This document shows, piece by piece, positions 40,258 through 48,110 of a DNA stretch of 64,000 bases. Under the pieces are notes generated by a model. That model did no database searches. It was given only the letters and a program-made list of their open reading frames with translations, and was not told where the DNA came from. Origin of the DNA: DASZYF01 sp035545535 (GTDB lineage: Bacteria > Actinomycetota > Actinomycetes > Mycobacteriales > CAJCIY01); NCBI GenBank assembly GCA_035545535.1, contig DASZYF010000080.1:1-64000 (forward strand), in the 5' to 3' direction. Made by a program: the position numbers and the translations under genes. Numbering within the stretch: the stretch's first letter is position 1; each line of letters opens with the position of its first letter.

Positions 40258-41382
40258 ATGCCCGATCGCACCGTCGTGCCCTGCGCCTACCCGGCGCGGG
40301 CGACCCGCGACGGCCGCATCGTCGCGGAGAGCACCCGCGCTGTGATCGAGGAGCGGTTCGACGCGCTCCCGCTGCTGCACTTCCCGGCCGACGACGTGAC
40401 GGACCCCGCCGGCACCGTGCCTGACGAGCCGGGCCACCTGCGGTTCGAGGACGCGGACGTGCGGCTCGAGATCGTCGACACCGTGCCGGGTGAGGACCCG
40501 CGCGACGCGTCGGTGAAGCGCTTCCCCGTGTGGGGAGATGCGGCGCACCTGATCGCGATGCTCGACGTGCAGCCGAGCGGACCCGACCGGTTCGTCGGTG
40601 CGGCGCGGGCCGACGCCCGCCGGCCCGTCGTCGAGGCGAGCCAGATGCTCGCGCAGGCGATGGTCGCCGCGTGCCGGCACGCGCCGGGTCGCCGCGTGAC
40701 CTCAGCGCAGCTCGCGATCTACCGCGCGGCCGATGCGCGCCAGGAGCTCGACTTCGAGCTGCAGGACCTCTCGACCGGACGCACGTTCAGCACCGTGCTG
40801 GTCACCGTCTCCCAGGGGCGCCCGTGCGCGTCGGTCCTCGTGCAGCTGCACAGCGGCTCCGACGACGTGGTGCGGCACGCCGTCGACGCGCCGCCGTGCA
40901 AGGGCCCCTACGAGAGCGAGCCCTGTGACATGGGCGTCACCGGACGCGACATCCGGGTAGCCGACGGCGCGTACAGCAACGACTCGAGCGCCCCCGTCGG
41001 CCCGCCCGTCATCGACGCGTGGTTCCGCTTCCGCGCGGTGCCCGATGACCAGGCGCTGCATGCGGCGCTGCTGGCTCAGCCGGCGGGGCACATGCCCATC
41101 GCGGCGGCACTGCGGCCGCACGCAGGGATCGGTCAGGACCAGGCACACCGCACGGTGTCGATGGGCATCAACGCGATCTCGCTGTCGATGCACGCCGACG
41201 TCCGCGCCGACCGGTGGATGCGATACCACCACCTCTCGACGTTCGCGGGCGACGGCATGACGCACGCCGAGTGCCGCGTGTACGACGAGGACGATCACCT
41301 GCTCGCCTCGTTCACGGTGGAGGCGATGGTGCGGCCGTTCGCCCCCTCGATGGGCCCGGTCGACGATCGCACCGCTCTTTGA
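40258..41382 (+). CDS. DUF427 / TesB-like acyl-CoA thioesterase fusion (374 aa)
   Basis: N-terminal ~95 residues match the DUF427 pattern (TRDGRIVAESTRAVIEERFD, LLHFPADDV, and the later acidic strands). Residues ~100-374 form a double hot-dog acyl-CoA thioesterase II domain (FVGAARADARRPVVEASQML, TSAQLAIYRAADARQELDFE, then second half PPVIDAWFRFRAVPDDQALH, AALRPHAGIGQDQAHRTVSM, HHLSTFAGDGMTHAECRVYD). The thioesterase half is like the stand-alone protein at 59061. ATG 40258 follows CGAGGAG. The DUF427 domain has no settled function, so this fusion links it to acyl-CoA hydrolysis. Confidence 0.8.
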   Translation: MPDRTVVPCAYPARATRDGRIVAESTRAVIEERFDALPLLHFPADDVTDPAGTVPDEPGHLRFEDADVRLEIVDTVPGEDPRDASVKRFPVWGDAAHLIAMLDVQPSGPDRFVGAARADARRPVVEASQMLAQAMVAACRHAPGRRVTSAQLAIYRAADARQELDFELQDLSTGRTFSTVLVTVSQGRPCASVLVQLHSGSDDVVRHAVDAPPCKGPYESEPCDMGVTGRDIRVADGAYSNDSSAPVGPPVIDAWFRFRAVPDDQALHAALLAQPAGHMPIAAALRPHAGIGQDQAHRTVSMGINAISLSMHADVRADRWMRYHHLSTFAGDGMTHAECRVYDEDDHLLASFTVEAMVRPFAPSMGPVDDRTAL

Positions 41383-41395
41383 CACCGTGTCGAAA
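41378..41395. promoter_or_regulatory. Palindrome upstream of the TetR gene at 41446
   Basis: TTTGACACCGTGTCGAAA, arms GACAC/GTGTC around one base. It overlaps the stop codon of the thioesterase fusion and lies 50 bases before the TetR start, a usual spot for an auto-operator. Confidence 0.45.
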
Positions 41396-41445
41396 ACCAA
41401 CGCTGTTACGGGATCCGGACGCATGACGACCCGTCAACTGCAACG

Positions 41446-42102
41446 ATGGGCGGCGTGGGTCGCCCCAAGGTTCCGCTGATCGAGCGCGATGCGGCCATCG
41501 CGAAGGCGCTGGAGATCATCGACCGCGACGGTGTCGACGCGCTCTCCATCCGCAACCTGGGCAAGGAGCTCGGCGTCAACGGTGCTTCGCTGTACCACCA
41601 CTTCACGGACAAGGAGGAGATCCTCGAAGGTGTCCGGGCGCTGATCCTGCGCGAGGCGCGCGTGGTCCTCCGGACGACGAGGTCCGCGTCATGGCAGGAC
41701 TACGTGCGCACCTCGTGCACGCGCTACCGCACCGCGCTGCTGAACCACCCGCACGCGGCCCCACTCATGTCGCCCGGCCTCATCCGGCCGGTCGCCGTCG
41801 CCGCGCGTGACGTCCTCGTCGAGAAGATGGTCGAGGCCGGCGTGCCCGTGCACCTCGCGTACCCGATCATGGACAGCGCCGAGACGCTCGCGTTCGGCTC
41901 CGCGGTCCTCAACCCGCACAAGCTCGCGCCGGACGAGCGCTTCCAGCTCCGCGGCAACGGCCACCACCCGGTGCCGCACCTGGACAAGGCGATCCGCCCG
42001 CACCGGTCGGCCGACAAGCTGTTCAAGCTGGAGCTCGACGCGCTCATCGACGGCTGGTCGGCCGTCATCGACCGCGACAGCAACAGCGGTCGCCGCCGCT
42101 GA
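41446..42102 (+). CDS. TetR-family regulator (218 aa)
   Basis: HTH region IERDAAIAKALEIIDRDGVD, ALSIRNLGKELGVNGASLYH, HFTDKEEILEGVRALIL (~residues 10-68). C-terminal domain has HPHAAPLMSPGLIRPVAVAA and MDSAETLAFGSAVLNPH, reminiscent of the TetR_C_1 ligand domain. Not a close relative of the other two catabolic TetR proteins. ATG 41446 is used; GTG 41455 would trim three residues. Tail-to-tail with the next TetR gene, eight bases apart. Target probably its own promoter and the neighbouring units. Confidence 0.88.
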   Translation: MGGVGRPKVPLIERDAAIAKALEIIDRDGVDALSIRNLGKELGVNGASLYHHFTDKEEILEGVRALILREARVVLRTTRSASWQDYVRTSCTRYRTALLNHPHAAPLMSPGLIRPVAVAARDVLVEKMVEAGVPVHLAYPIMDSAETLAFGSAVLNPHKLAPDERFQLRGNGHHPVPHLDKAIRPHRSADKLFKLELDALIDGWSAVIDRDSNSGRRR

Positions 42103-42110
42103 CGTCCGCG

Positions 42111-42746
42111 CTAGCCGGTGCTCGTCCGTCGGCGACGCTGCAGGGGGGCGGTGCCGTCATCGACGGAGGTGGTGACCATCGCGATGATCCAGCGGATGGC
42201 TTCGGTCGCGCGCTGCGGCGTCAGGCCCCACTGGGCGACCAGACGCTCGAACGCGAGCGGGCTCCAGAGCACGTCGAGCAACCCCGCGACGGCCCGGCGC
42301 TGCTCGTCGGTCCAGCCCGGAGCGGCGTCCGCCACTGCCACCGCGAGCGCATCGCGGCGGTGCCGGTCTTCGCTCGAGATCGCCGGGTCCTCGACCGCGA
42401 GCCCGGGCAGAGCGGCCGCGAACGACGACATCGAGGTGAACACGCGCGCCGCCACGTCCCCGACCTCGTCGAGCGCGATCCCTTCGTAGACCACACCGGC
42501 CTGCTCCTGCAGCCGATGCATCACGGCGTCGTGCAGCTCACGTTCGTTGGCGAAGTGCCGGTACGCCGTGCTCTCGCTGACGCCCGCCCGCTCCGCGACC
42601 GCGCGCATGGTCAGCTGTGCCCAGTCCCACGTCGGCACGCGGTGCGCGAGGTCGGCTCCGGCCGCGACGATGCGCTCGCGCGTCTCGGCCGCGCGCTGCC
42701 GGCGCACCGGGCTGTCGTAACGGCGCCGGGGGCTCGTCTGGTCCAT
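42111..42746 (-). CDS. TetR-family regulator (211 aa)
   Basis: HTH with RQRAAETRERIVAAGADLAH, LTMRAVAERAGVSESTAYRH, FANERELHDAVMHRLQE (~residues 16-74); the C-terminal domain is Ala-rich and helical. The N-terminal MDQTSPRRRYDSPVRRQR is basic. Divergent from the sulfotransferase gene at 42815, with a near-perfect 26-bp palindrome between them, so it very likely represses that gene and itself. Ligand unknown. Confidence 0.9.
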   Translation of the reverse strand: MDQTSPRRRYDSPVRRQRAAETRERIVAAGADLAHRVPTWDWAQLTMRAVAERAGVSESTAYRHFANERELHDAVMHRLQEQAGVVYEGIALDEVGDVAARVFTSMSSFAAALPGLAVEDPAISSEDRHRRDALAVAVADAAPGWTDEQRRAVAGLLDVLWSPLAFERLVAQWGLTPQRATEAIRWIIAMVTTSVDDGTAPLQRRRRTSTG

Positions 42747-42760
42747 TGCCCGATCCGGAT

Positions 42761-42786
42761 ATTCGTGGGAGTGTGCTCCCGCGAAT
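42761..42786. promoter_or_regulatory. Operator between divergent TetR and sulfotransferase genes
   Basis: Arms ATTCGTGGGAG and CTCCCGCGAAT around TGTG, 10 of 11 positions paired. It is placed 15 bases from the TetR start and 29 bases before the sulfotransferase start. Shows the standard layout of a TetR auto-operator. Confidence 0.65.
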
Positions 42787-42814
42787 GTAGCCCACGCCGG
42801 GGAGGGAGCGAACG

Positions 42815-43969
42815 ATGGAGTCCGTCGACGAGCTGCTCGATGCCGCGCGGTCGGAGACCGGCCTCGACGACTTCGGCAACGACTCCTTCCGCGAAGGGCT
42901 CGAGCGCCTCGTCCGTTCGCTGCAGGAGGAGTCCGACCTCAACGAGCTCGGCGCGTTCGTGCTGCGCATGCGGATCGTCGGCGCGCTGAAGAACCGGCTG
43001 CACGTCGAGGACTGGTACCGCCGGCACCCGGAGATCGACGACGAGGTCATCACCGCGCCGCTGTTCGGCCTGGGCCTCCCGCGCACTGGCTCCACGGCCC
43101 TGTCGTTCCTGCTGGCCGAGGACCCGAACACCCGCTCGCTGGCCACCTGGGAGTCGGGTGAGCCGTGCCCGCCTCCGTCGACCGGGATCAACGCGGCCGA
43201 GCGGATCGCGCAGACCGAGATGAACCTCGCGGCTCAGGACGCGATCACACCGCGGCTGCAGTACCTGCTGCCGTCCAGCGCCACCGGCCCGATGGAGTGC
43301 CTCGAGCTCATGGGGCTCGAGTTCAAGACGCAGATCTACAACCCGATGGCCTCGATCCCCTCCTACGCACGGTGGCTCGACGACGCCGACATGCGCCCGG
43401 CCTACGAGTACGAGAAGCGCGTGCTGAAGCTGCTGCAGTGGGGCGAGCCCACCCGGCCGTGGCGGCTCAAGACCCCGGTCCACCTCCTGTACCTCGACGC
43501 TCTCGACGAGGTCTTTCCCGACGCGCGGTTCGTCATGACGCATCGCGACCCCACGCAGGTGGTGGTCTCGGTGTCGGACCTCTTCTCCGAGTTCCGCACG
43601 ATGATGAACACCACCGTCGACCTGCACGAGATCGGCGCGGACAACGTCGCCGAGTGGTCGCTCGCGATGGAGCGGGCCATCGCGTTCCGAGACAAGCCGG
43701 GCAACGACGAGCGCTTCTACGACATGGACTTCCGCGCGATGCAGCGCGATCCGATCGGCGAGGTGCGGAAGCTCTACGCGTGGCTCGGCGAGCCGGTGAC
43801 GCCGGAGTTCGAGGCCGGCATGCGGGCGTGGTGGCAGGAGCACTCGGAGAACCGCGAACGGAACGAGCACCCCGAGCCGGCGACGTTCGGGCTCGACCTC
43901 GACGCGGTGCGGCCCCGCTTCGCCGACTACCTGAAGCGCATGGAGACCTGGACAGGAGCAACCGCATGA
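42815..43969 (+). CDS. Sulfotransferase-family protein (384 aa)
   Basis: PAPS-dependent sulfotransferase fold. The 5'-phosphosulfate loop is GLGLPRTGSTALSFLLAEDP (~residues 85-104). The 3'-phosphate-binding region is FVMTHRDPTQVVVSVSDLFS (~235-255). KTPVHLLYLDALDEVFPDAR precedes it. C-terminal YAWLGEPVTPEFEAGMRAWW is typical of the actinobacterial and proteobacterial Sulfotransfer_3 proteins. ATG 42815 follows GGGAGGGAGCG. The ATGA overlap with the next gene makes a two-gene operon controlled by the divergent TetR. Acceptor unknown; such proteins in lipid catabolic loci may not sulfonate at all. Confidence 0.87.
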   Translation: MESVDELLDAARSETGLDDFGNDSFREGLERLVRSLQEESDLNELGAFVLRMRIVGALKNRLHVEDWYRRHPEIDDEVITAPLFGLGLPRTGSTALSFLLAEDPNTRSLATWESGEPCPPPSTGINAAERIAQTEMNLAAQDAITPRLQYLLPSSATGPMECLELMGLEFKTQIYNPMASIPSYARWLDDADMRPAYEYEKRVLKLLQWGEPTRPWRLKTPVHLLYLDALDEVFPDARFVMTHRDPTQVVVSVSDLFSEFRTMMNTTVDLHEIGADNVAEWSLAMERAIAFRDKPGNDERFYDMDFRAMQRDPIGEVRKLYAWLGEPVTPEFEAGMRAWWQEHSENRERNEHPEPATFGLDLDAVRPRFADYLKRMETWTGATA

Positions 43970-45003
43970 CCATCGACCTCACCGGCGGGTTCGACCTCGC
44001 GTGGGAGAACGTCTTCACCGAGCAGCCCGAGCACCCGGAGATGCACGAGTCGATCAACGCGTGGATCTGGGACGACAGCGGCCGCATCGGGCTGCCCCGC
44101 ATCGGCGTCGAGGCCATCGCCGCGTCCTGGGAGACCCACGGCCTGCAGGTGAACGTCGCCTTCCCGGACGGTCGCGTCTACAACATCTTCGGCGGCGGGC
44201 CGAAGCACGACGTGATGAACAGCAAGGGCGAGCCACGCATCCTGGGCGCCGGCCCGCTGGTCATGGAGGTGATGGAGCCGTACAAGCACGTCCAGCTGCG
44301 GCTCGACGGTGACGCGCTCGCGACGTCGACCGAGGAGGAGATGGACGGCTGGATGCCGTTCACCGCCACCGGCGACCGCGTCCCCATCACCGCGCAGATC
44401 GACATCTACCCGTGCGTCCCGCCGTGGATGAACGGCGGCCTGCAGCCGAAGGCGCTGCACCTCCTCCAGACCACCGAGGAGGGCGACCTCATGGGCTACC
44501 CGTGGCGGTTCGAGCAGCTCTGCCGGGCCGAGGGCAGCGTCACCATCGACGGTGAGACCCACCCCATCAACGGCCACGCCAACCGCATCCGACGGCAGAG
44601 CATCCGGCGCACCGCGACGCTGCGGGGCCACTGCTGGCAGGCGGCGGTCTTCCCGAGCGGCAAGGCGTTCGGCTACATCTCCTACCCGCCGTACACGGAC
44701 GGTCGCGAGACCTACAACGAGGGCTACACGTTCTCCGGCGACGGCCCGCTGACGCCCGCCGAGGTCGTCGAGATGCCGTTCCTGCGGTCACTGCAGGCGA
44801 ACGGCCAGGACGTCTCGACGGTGCTGCGCACGGCGGACGGCGAGCACCACATCCAGGGCGAGACAGCCATGTCGACGTTCATGGTCATGCCACCCGAAGG
44901 TGGCGGGCTGCAGCTGCAGCAGGCGATCGTGCGCTACACGTGGGACGGCGAGACCGCGTTCGGCATGCTCGAGCGCTCGATGCCCGGCGAGACGCTCACC
45001 TGA
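43966..45003 (+). CDS. Conserved protein of unknown function paired with sulfotransferase (345 aa)
   Basis: Soluble, acidic, mostly beta-rich sequence without a signal peptide. Two similar halves can be suspected: FDLAWENVFTEQPEHPEMHE to MEVMEPYKHVQLRLDGDALA, and a second set with SVTIDGETHPINGHANRIRR, HCWQAAVFPSGKAFGYISYP, FSGDGPLTPAEVVEMPFLRS. The first half resembles lipocalin-like hydroxyneurosporene-synthase/CrtC-type folds only weakly, by the WENV...W pattern. I do not name a function. Coupled to the sulfotransferase by ATGA, so probably acts on the same substrate. Confidence 0.8.
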   Translation: MTIDLTGGFDLAWENVFTEQPEHPEMHESINAWIWDDSGRIGLPRIGVEAIAASWETHGLQVNVAFPDGRVYNIFGGGPKHDVMNSKGEPRILGAGPLVMEVMEPYKHVQLRLDGDALATSTEEEMDGWMPFTATGDRVPITAQIDIYPCVPPWMNGGLQPKALHLLQTTEEGDLMGYPWRFEQLCRAEGSVTIDGETHPINGHANRIRRQSIRRTATLRGHCWQAAVFPSGKAFGYISYPPYTDGRETYNEGYTFSGDGPLTPAEVVEMPFLRSLQANGQDVSTVLRTADGEHHIQGETAMSTFMVMPPEGGGLQLQQAIVRYTWDGETAFGMLERSMPGETLT

Positions 45004-45008
45004 TCCTT

Positions 45009-45058
45009 GTGATCCGTGCGCGATGCGCCCGATGATCGGGCGTCCTCGCACGGATCAC
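45009..45058. terminator. Double-stem bidirectional terminator
   Basis: Outer arms GTGATCCGTGCG (45009-45020) and the exact complement (45047-45058) enclose a second perfect hairpin CGCCCGAT-G-ATCGGGCG (45026-45042). It lies between convergent genes and reaches the last bases of the CoA-transferase-family gene. Confidence 0.75.
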
Positions 45059-46188
45059 CGAGGTCGGCGGGCGCTCTGGCGGACGACGGCGGTGTCGGCG
45101 AGCTCGGTGAGCCCGAGCTCGCGCAGGATCTCGTCGGTGTGGTCGCCCGGGAACGACGGGCGCGATGGCGCCGCGGGGACGGTGCGGGAGAAGCGCGGCG
45201 CCGGCGCGGGCTGCACGATCCCGTCGACCTCGACGAACGTCTCGCGGGCGACGTTGTGCGGGTGCTGCGGCGCCTCGGTGATCGACAGCACGGGGGCGGC
45301 GCACGCGCCAGGCGAGACGAGGTCCTGCTCCCACTCGGCGCGGGTGCGCTCCCGGAACCGCGCCGCGAGCACCGCGCGATGCGCGGCCCACCGCTGCGGT
45401 GAAGCCTCGTCCTGCGGGACGTCGACACCGAGCCGCGCGCAGAGCTCAGCGTAGAACTGGGGCTCGATCGCGCCGACTGCGAAGTGATGCCCGTCGGCGG
45501 TCTCGTACACGCCGTAGTAGTGGGCGGCACCGTCGAGCACGTTGTCGTGGCGGCGGTCCCGCCAGGTGCCCACCGGCACCATGCCGAAGAACGGCGTCAT
45601 CAGCAGCGCGGCGCCGTCGACCATCGCGACATCGAGCACCTGGCCCTCACCCGAGGTGCGCGCCTCGAGGATCGCGCTGAGCAGCCCGACCGCGAGCAGC
45701 ATCCCGCCGCCGCCGTAGTCGCCGACGAGGTTCAGCGGCGGCACCGGTGCCTCGTCGGTGCCGACGGCGTGCAGCGCGCCGGTGAGCGCGATGCAGTTGA
45801 TGTCGTGGCCGGCGAGCGCGGCGTACGGGCCGTCCTGGCCGAACCCGGTCATGCGCGCGTACACGAGCCGCGGGTTCAGGGAGCGCAGATCGTCGGGGCC
45901 GATGCCCAGGCGCTCCGCCACCCCGGGCCGGTAGACGTCGACGAAGGCATCCGCACCGGAGACCAGGCGGTGCACGACGTCGCGCCCGCGCGGGTCCTTC
46001 ACATCGACGGCGATGGAGCGCTGGCTGCGCCGCACCACGTGATCGACGGGGAGCGCACCGTCGACGCCACCCAGCTGGTCGACGCGCACGACGTCGGCGC
46101 CGAGGTCACCGAGCACCATCGCGCAGAACGGCGCCGGGCCGAGGCCGCCCATCATCACGATGCGCACGCCGCGCAGAGGGCCGCTCAC
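45055..46188 (-). CDS. mcr: Alpha-methylacyl-CoA racemase (CoA-transferase family III) (377 aa)
   Basis: Interconverts 2R and 2S methyl-branched acyl-CoA so that acyl-CoA dehydrogenase can act. The CaiB/BaiF fold starts GVRIVMMGGLGPAPFCAMVL. The racemase-specific pair is present: His in AALAGHDINCIALTGALHAV (~residue 127) and Asp in LNLVGDYGGGGMLLAVGLLS (~residue 152). The Asp of CoA-transferases is not needed for this reaction. Full length. Overlaps the enoyl-CoA hydratase stop by four bases. Strong pointer to branched or sterol side-chain substrates in this genome. Confidence 0.9.
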   Translation of the reverse strand: MSGPLRGVRIVMMGGLGPAPFCAMVLGDLGADVVRVDQLGGVDGALPVDHVVRRSQRSIAVDVKDPRGRDVVHRLVSGADAFVDVYRPGVAERLGIGPDDLRSLNPRLVYARMTGFGQDGPYAALAGHDINCIALTGALHAVGTDEAPVPPLNLVGDYGGGGMLLAVGLLSAILEARTSGEGQVLDVAMVDGAALLMTPFFGMVPVGTWRDRRHDNVLDGAAHYYGVYETADGHHFAVGAIEPQFYAELCARLGVDVPQDEASPQRWAAHRAVLAARFRERTRAEWEQDLVSPGACAAPVLSITEAPQHPHNVARETFVEVDGIVQPAPAPRFSRTVPAAPSRPSFPGDHTDEILRELGLTELADTAVVRQSARRPR

Positions 46189-46964
46189 CGCGCCCGCCAG
46201 GCAGCCCGTCGTTCGGCCGCCTCCGGCGTCGCGGAGGTGGTCACCTGGTTGCGGTTCTCCAGCGCCATGGCGGTGGTGAGGTCGGGTGCGTCGACGTTCG
46301 CCTGCAGGGCGGTCTTGGTGAGCCGCACTCCCATGGGCGCGAGGGAGGCGATGTGCTCGGCGATCGCGAGAGCGCGCGCCTCGAGCTCATCGGGCGCGAC
46401 CACCTCGTTCACCAGGCCGCGCCGGTCGGCCTCCTCGGCGCCGACCGTGCGGCCGGTCATCATCCAGTCCGCGGCCACGGTGACCCCGACGATGCGCGGC
46501 AGGTGGTAGCTCATGCCCATCTCGCCGCCGGTGAGGCCGAGCAGGATCGCGCCGTTGGCGAACGAGGCGAGCGGCGAGCAGAGCCGCAGGTCCGCGGCGA
46601 GCGCGAGCGCGAACCCGCCGCCGACGCAGGGGCCGTTCACGGCGGCGATGACCGGCTGCGGGAGCGCGTGCAGGGCCAGCGGCAGCCCGGCCATGCGCTC
46701 TTGGAACAGCAGCATCTCGGACTCGGGCGCACCTTCGGCCGGTGCCCCGGGCCCGAAGTCCCGCACATCGAGGCCGGCGCAGAAGCCCCGGCCCGCGCCG
46801 GTGAGGACAACGGCGTGCACGTCGTGGTCCGCGGCGATCGCGGCGAAGGCCTGCTCGAGCGCCTCCACCATCGCGCCGTTGATCGCGTTGAGGCGCTCGG
46901 GTCGCGCGAGCCGCAGCAGCGCGACGTGCGGCGCAGGACGGGTCAGCTCGACCGGTGCCGCCAA
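46185..46964 (-). CDS. Enoyl-CoA hydratase/isomerase family protein (259 aa)
   Basis: Crotonase fold: VALLRLARPERLNAINGAMV, oxyanion loop AGRGFCAGLDVRDF (~residues 60-73), and NGPCVGGGFALALAADLRLC. Both usual catalytic Glu positions are replaced (GGFALAL and FANGAILLGLTGGEMGM), as in crotonases that do other chemistry. The only in-frame start is TTG 46964, six bases after the stop of a 16-residue thiolase-like remnant, so translation may depend on that leader. Followed by the racemase in an operon. Confidence 0.85.
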   Translation of the reverse strand: MAAPVELTRPAPHVALLRLARPERLNAINGAMVEALEQAFAAIAADHDVHAVVLTGAGRGFCAGLDVRDFGPGAPAEGAPESEMLLFQERMAGLPLALHALPQPVIAAVNGPCVGGGFALALAADLRLCSPLASFANGAILLGLTGGEMGMSYHLPRIVGVTVAADWMMTGRTVGAEEADRRGLVNEVVAPDELEARALAIAEHIASLAPMGVRLTKTALQANVDAPDLTTAMALENRNQVTTSATPEAAERRAAWRAR

Positions 46965-46969
46965 GGAGC

Positions 46970-47020
46970 TCAGATCCCCGTGGGCGTGCGGACGACGTCG
47001 ACGATCAGCGCATCGGGCAT
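46970..47020 (-). pseudogene. Thiolase N-terminal remnant or leader peptide (16 aa)
   Basis: Reads MPDALIVDVVRTPTGI then TGA. This is the hallmark start of an acetyl-CoA acetyltransferase (compare the thiolase at 57833-59020, which begins VSDHEAVIVSAARTAV). A GCGGGG lies just upstream as a possible SD. It stops six bases before the TTG of the enoyl-CoA hydratase. Either a thiolase was deleted down to its first codons, or the remnant is now used for translational coupling. Confidence 0.6.
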
Positions 47021-47097
47021 CCCCGCATCATGCCGTCCTCGTCTCCGGCGCGTGGCTTGGGACCTTCTCGTCCCGACGACGATTGACGGCAGCCCGC

Positions 47098-48084
47098 TCA
47101 GCTGAGCAGCTGCTCCGCCCGCTGCAGGAGGCGGGGGACGTCGGCGGCCACCGCCTCGAGCGCGGGATCGGGCTCCTCACGCCGGCGGTTGTGCTTCACG
47201 ATCAGCGCCCACGTCGCCGCCGACTTGAACGCGGCCAGCGCGACGAACCAGGACAGCCCCACCGGCACGCCCTGGCCGCGCTCCCCTGCGTAGGTGGCGA
47301 CGAGCTCGGAGCCCGACGGTGTGCACCCGACGTACGGCGTCGCACGGCCGTAGGTGTCGGCATCGGCGTTGAGCAGGAACCAGCCGAGATCGACGCGGGG
47401 ATCGCTGACCGACCAGATCTCCCAGTCGATGACGGCGGTGATGTGCCGCTCGACGGCGAGCAGGTTGCCGAGGCGGAAGTCGCCGTGCACGATCGCGGGC
47501 GGCATCGGCCGTGGCGCCGATGCGCGCAGCCGCTCGGCGACGCTCTCCCACCGCGGCACGAGCGCGGCATCGACCGTGCGCAGCGTCGCCGACCAGCGCT
47601 CGACCTCCTCCGTAGCGGTGACCACCGGCTCGTCCGCGAGCCCGGCGTCGGCCGGGTTGACCGCGTGCAGCTGAGCGAGCACGCGGGCGGCATCGCGCAA
47701 TCGGTCGGAGACCACGTCCGCGTCCGTCCCGTCGCCCTCGAGGTCGAACAGCGGCTCGAGCGAGGAACCCTCGAGGAACGACATGACGAACAGCGGCGGC
47801 ACGTCGACCGGAGCGCCCGCGTCCTCGTGCAGCACCTTCGGCAGCGGAACGGACGAGGTGGAGAGCGCGCGCAGCAGCCGGGCCTGGCGCAGCACGTCGC
47901 GGTGCCGCACCGGCTCGACGCCGGGAGGCGCGACCTTCACCACGACCCGTTCGCCGTCGCGGACACCGGTGTAGGTGAGGCTCGACGCGCCACCGGCGAG
48001 CGGCCGCACGTCACCGATGCCGAGCGGTGCGAGCCGGTCGGCGAGCACGGCCAGGTCCAGCACGTCCCCATCCTCGTGAGTCAT
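47098..48084 (-). CDS. APH/ACAD10-like phosphotransferase (328 aa)
   Basis: Kinase-like fold: LAGGASSLTYTGVRDGERVV (nucleotide loop, ~residues 29-48), VVVKVAPPG with the ATP Lys, catalytic loop AIVHGDFRLGNLLAVERHIT (~195-214), and the metal Asp in VIDWEIWSVSDPRVDLGWFL. It belongs to the branch that in eukaryotes is fused to acyl-CoA dehydrogenases (ACAD10/11), where 4-hydroxy acids are phosphorylated to allow beta-oxidation. ATG 48084. Lies upstream of the crotonase and racemase genes on the same strand. Relative of the kinase at 5764-6798. Confidence 0.85.
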   Translation of the reverse strand: MTHEDGDVLDLAVLADRLAPLGIGDVRPLAGGASSLTYTGVRDGERVVVKVAPPGVEPVRHRDVLRQARLLRALSTSSVPLPKVLHEDAGAPVDVPPLFVMSFLEGSSLEPLFDLEGDGTDADVVSDRLRDAARVLAQLHAVNPADAGLADEPVVTATEEVERWSATLRTVDAALVPRWESVAERLRASAPRPMPPAIVHGDFRLGNLLAVERHITAVIDWEIWSVSDPRVDLGWFLLNADADTYGRATPYVGCTPSGSELVATYAGERGQGVPVGLSWFVALAAFKSAATWALIVKHNRRREEPDPALEAVAADVPRLLQRAEQLLS

Positions 48085-48110
48085 GGCCCGTGGGGGCGAG
48101 GTGGGCCGGC

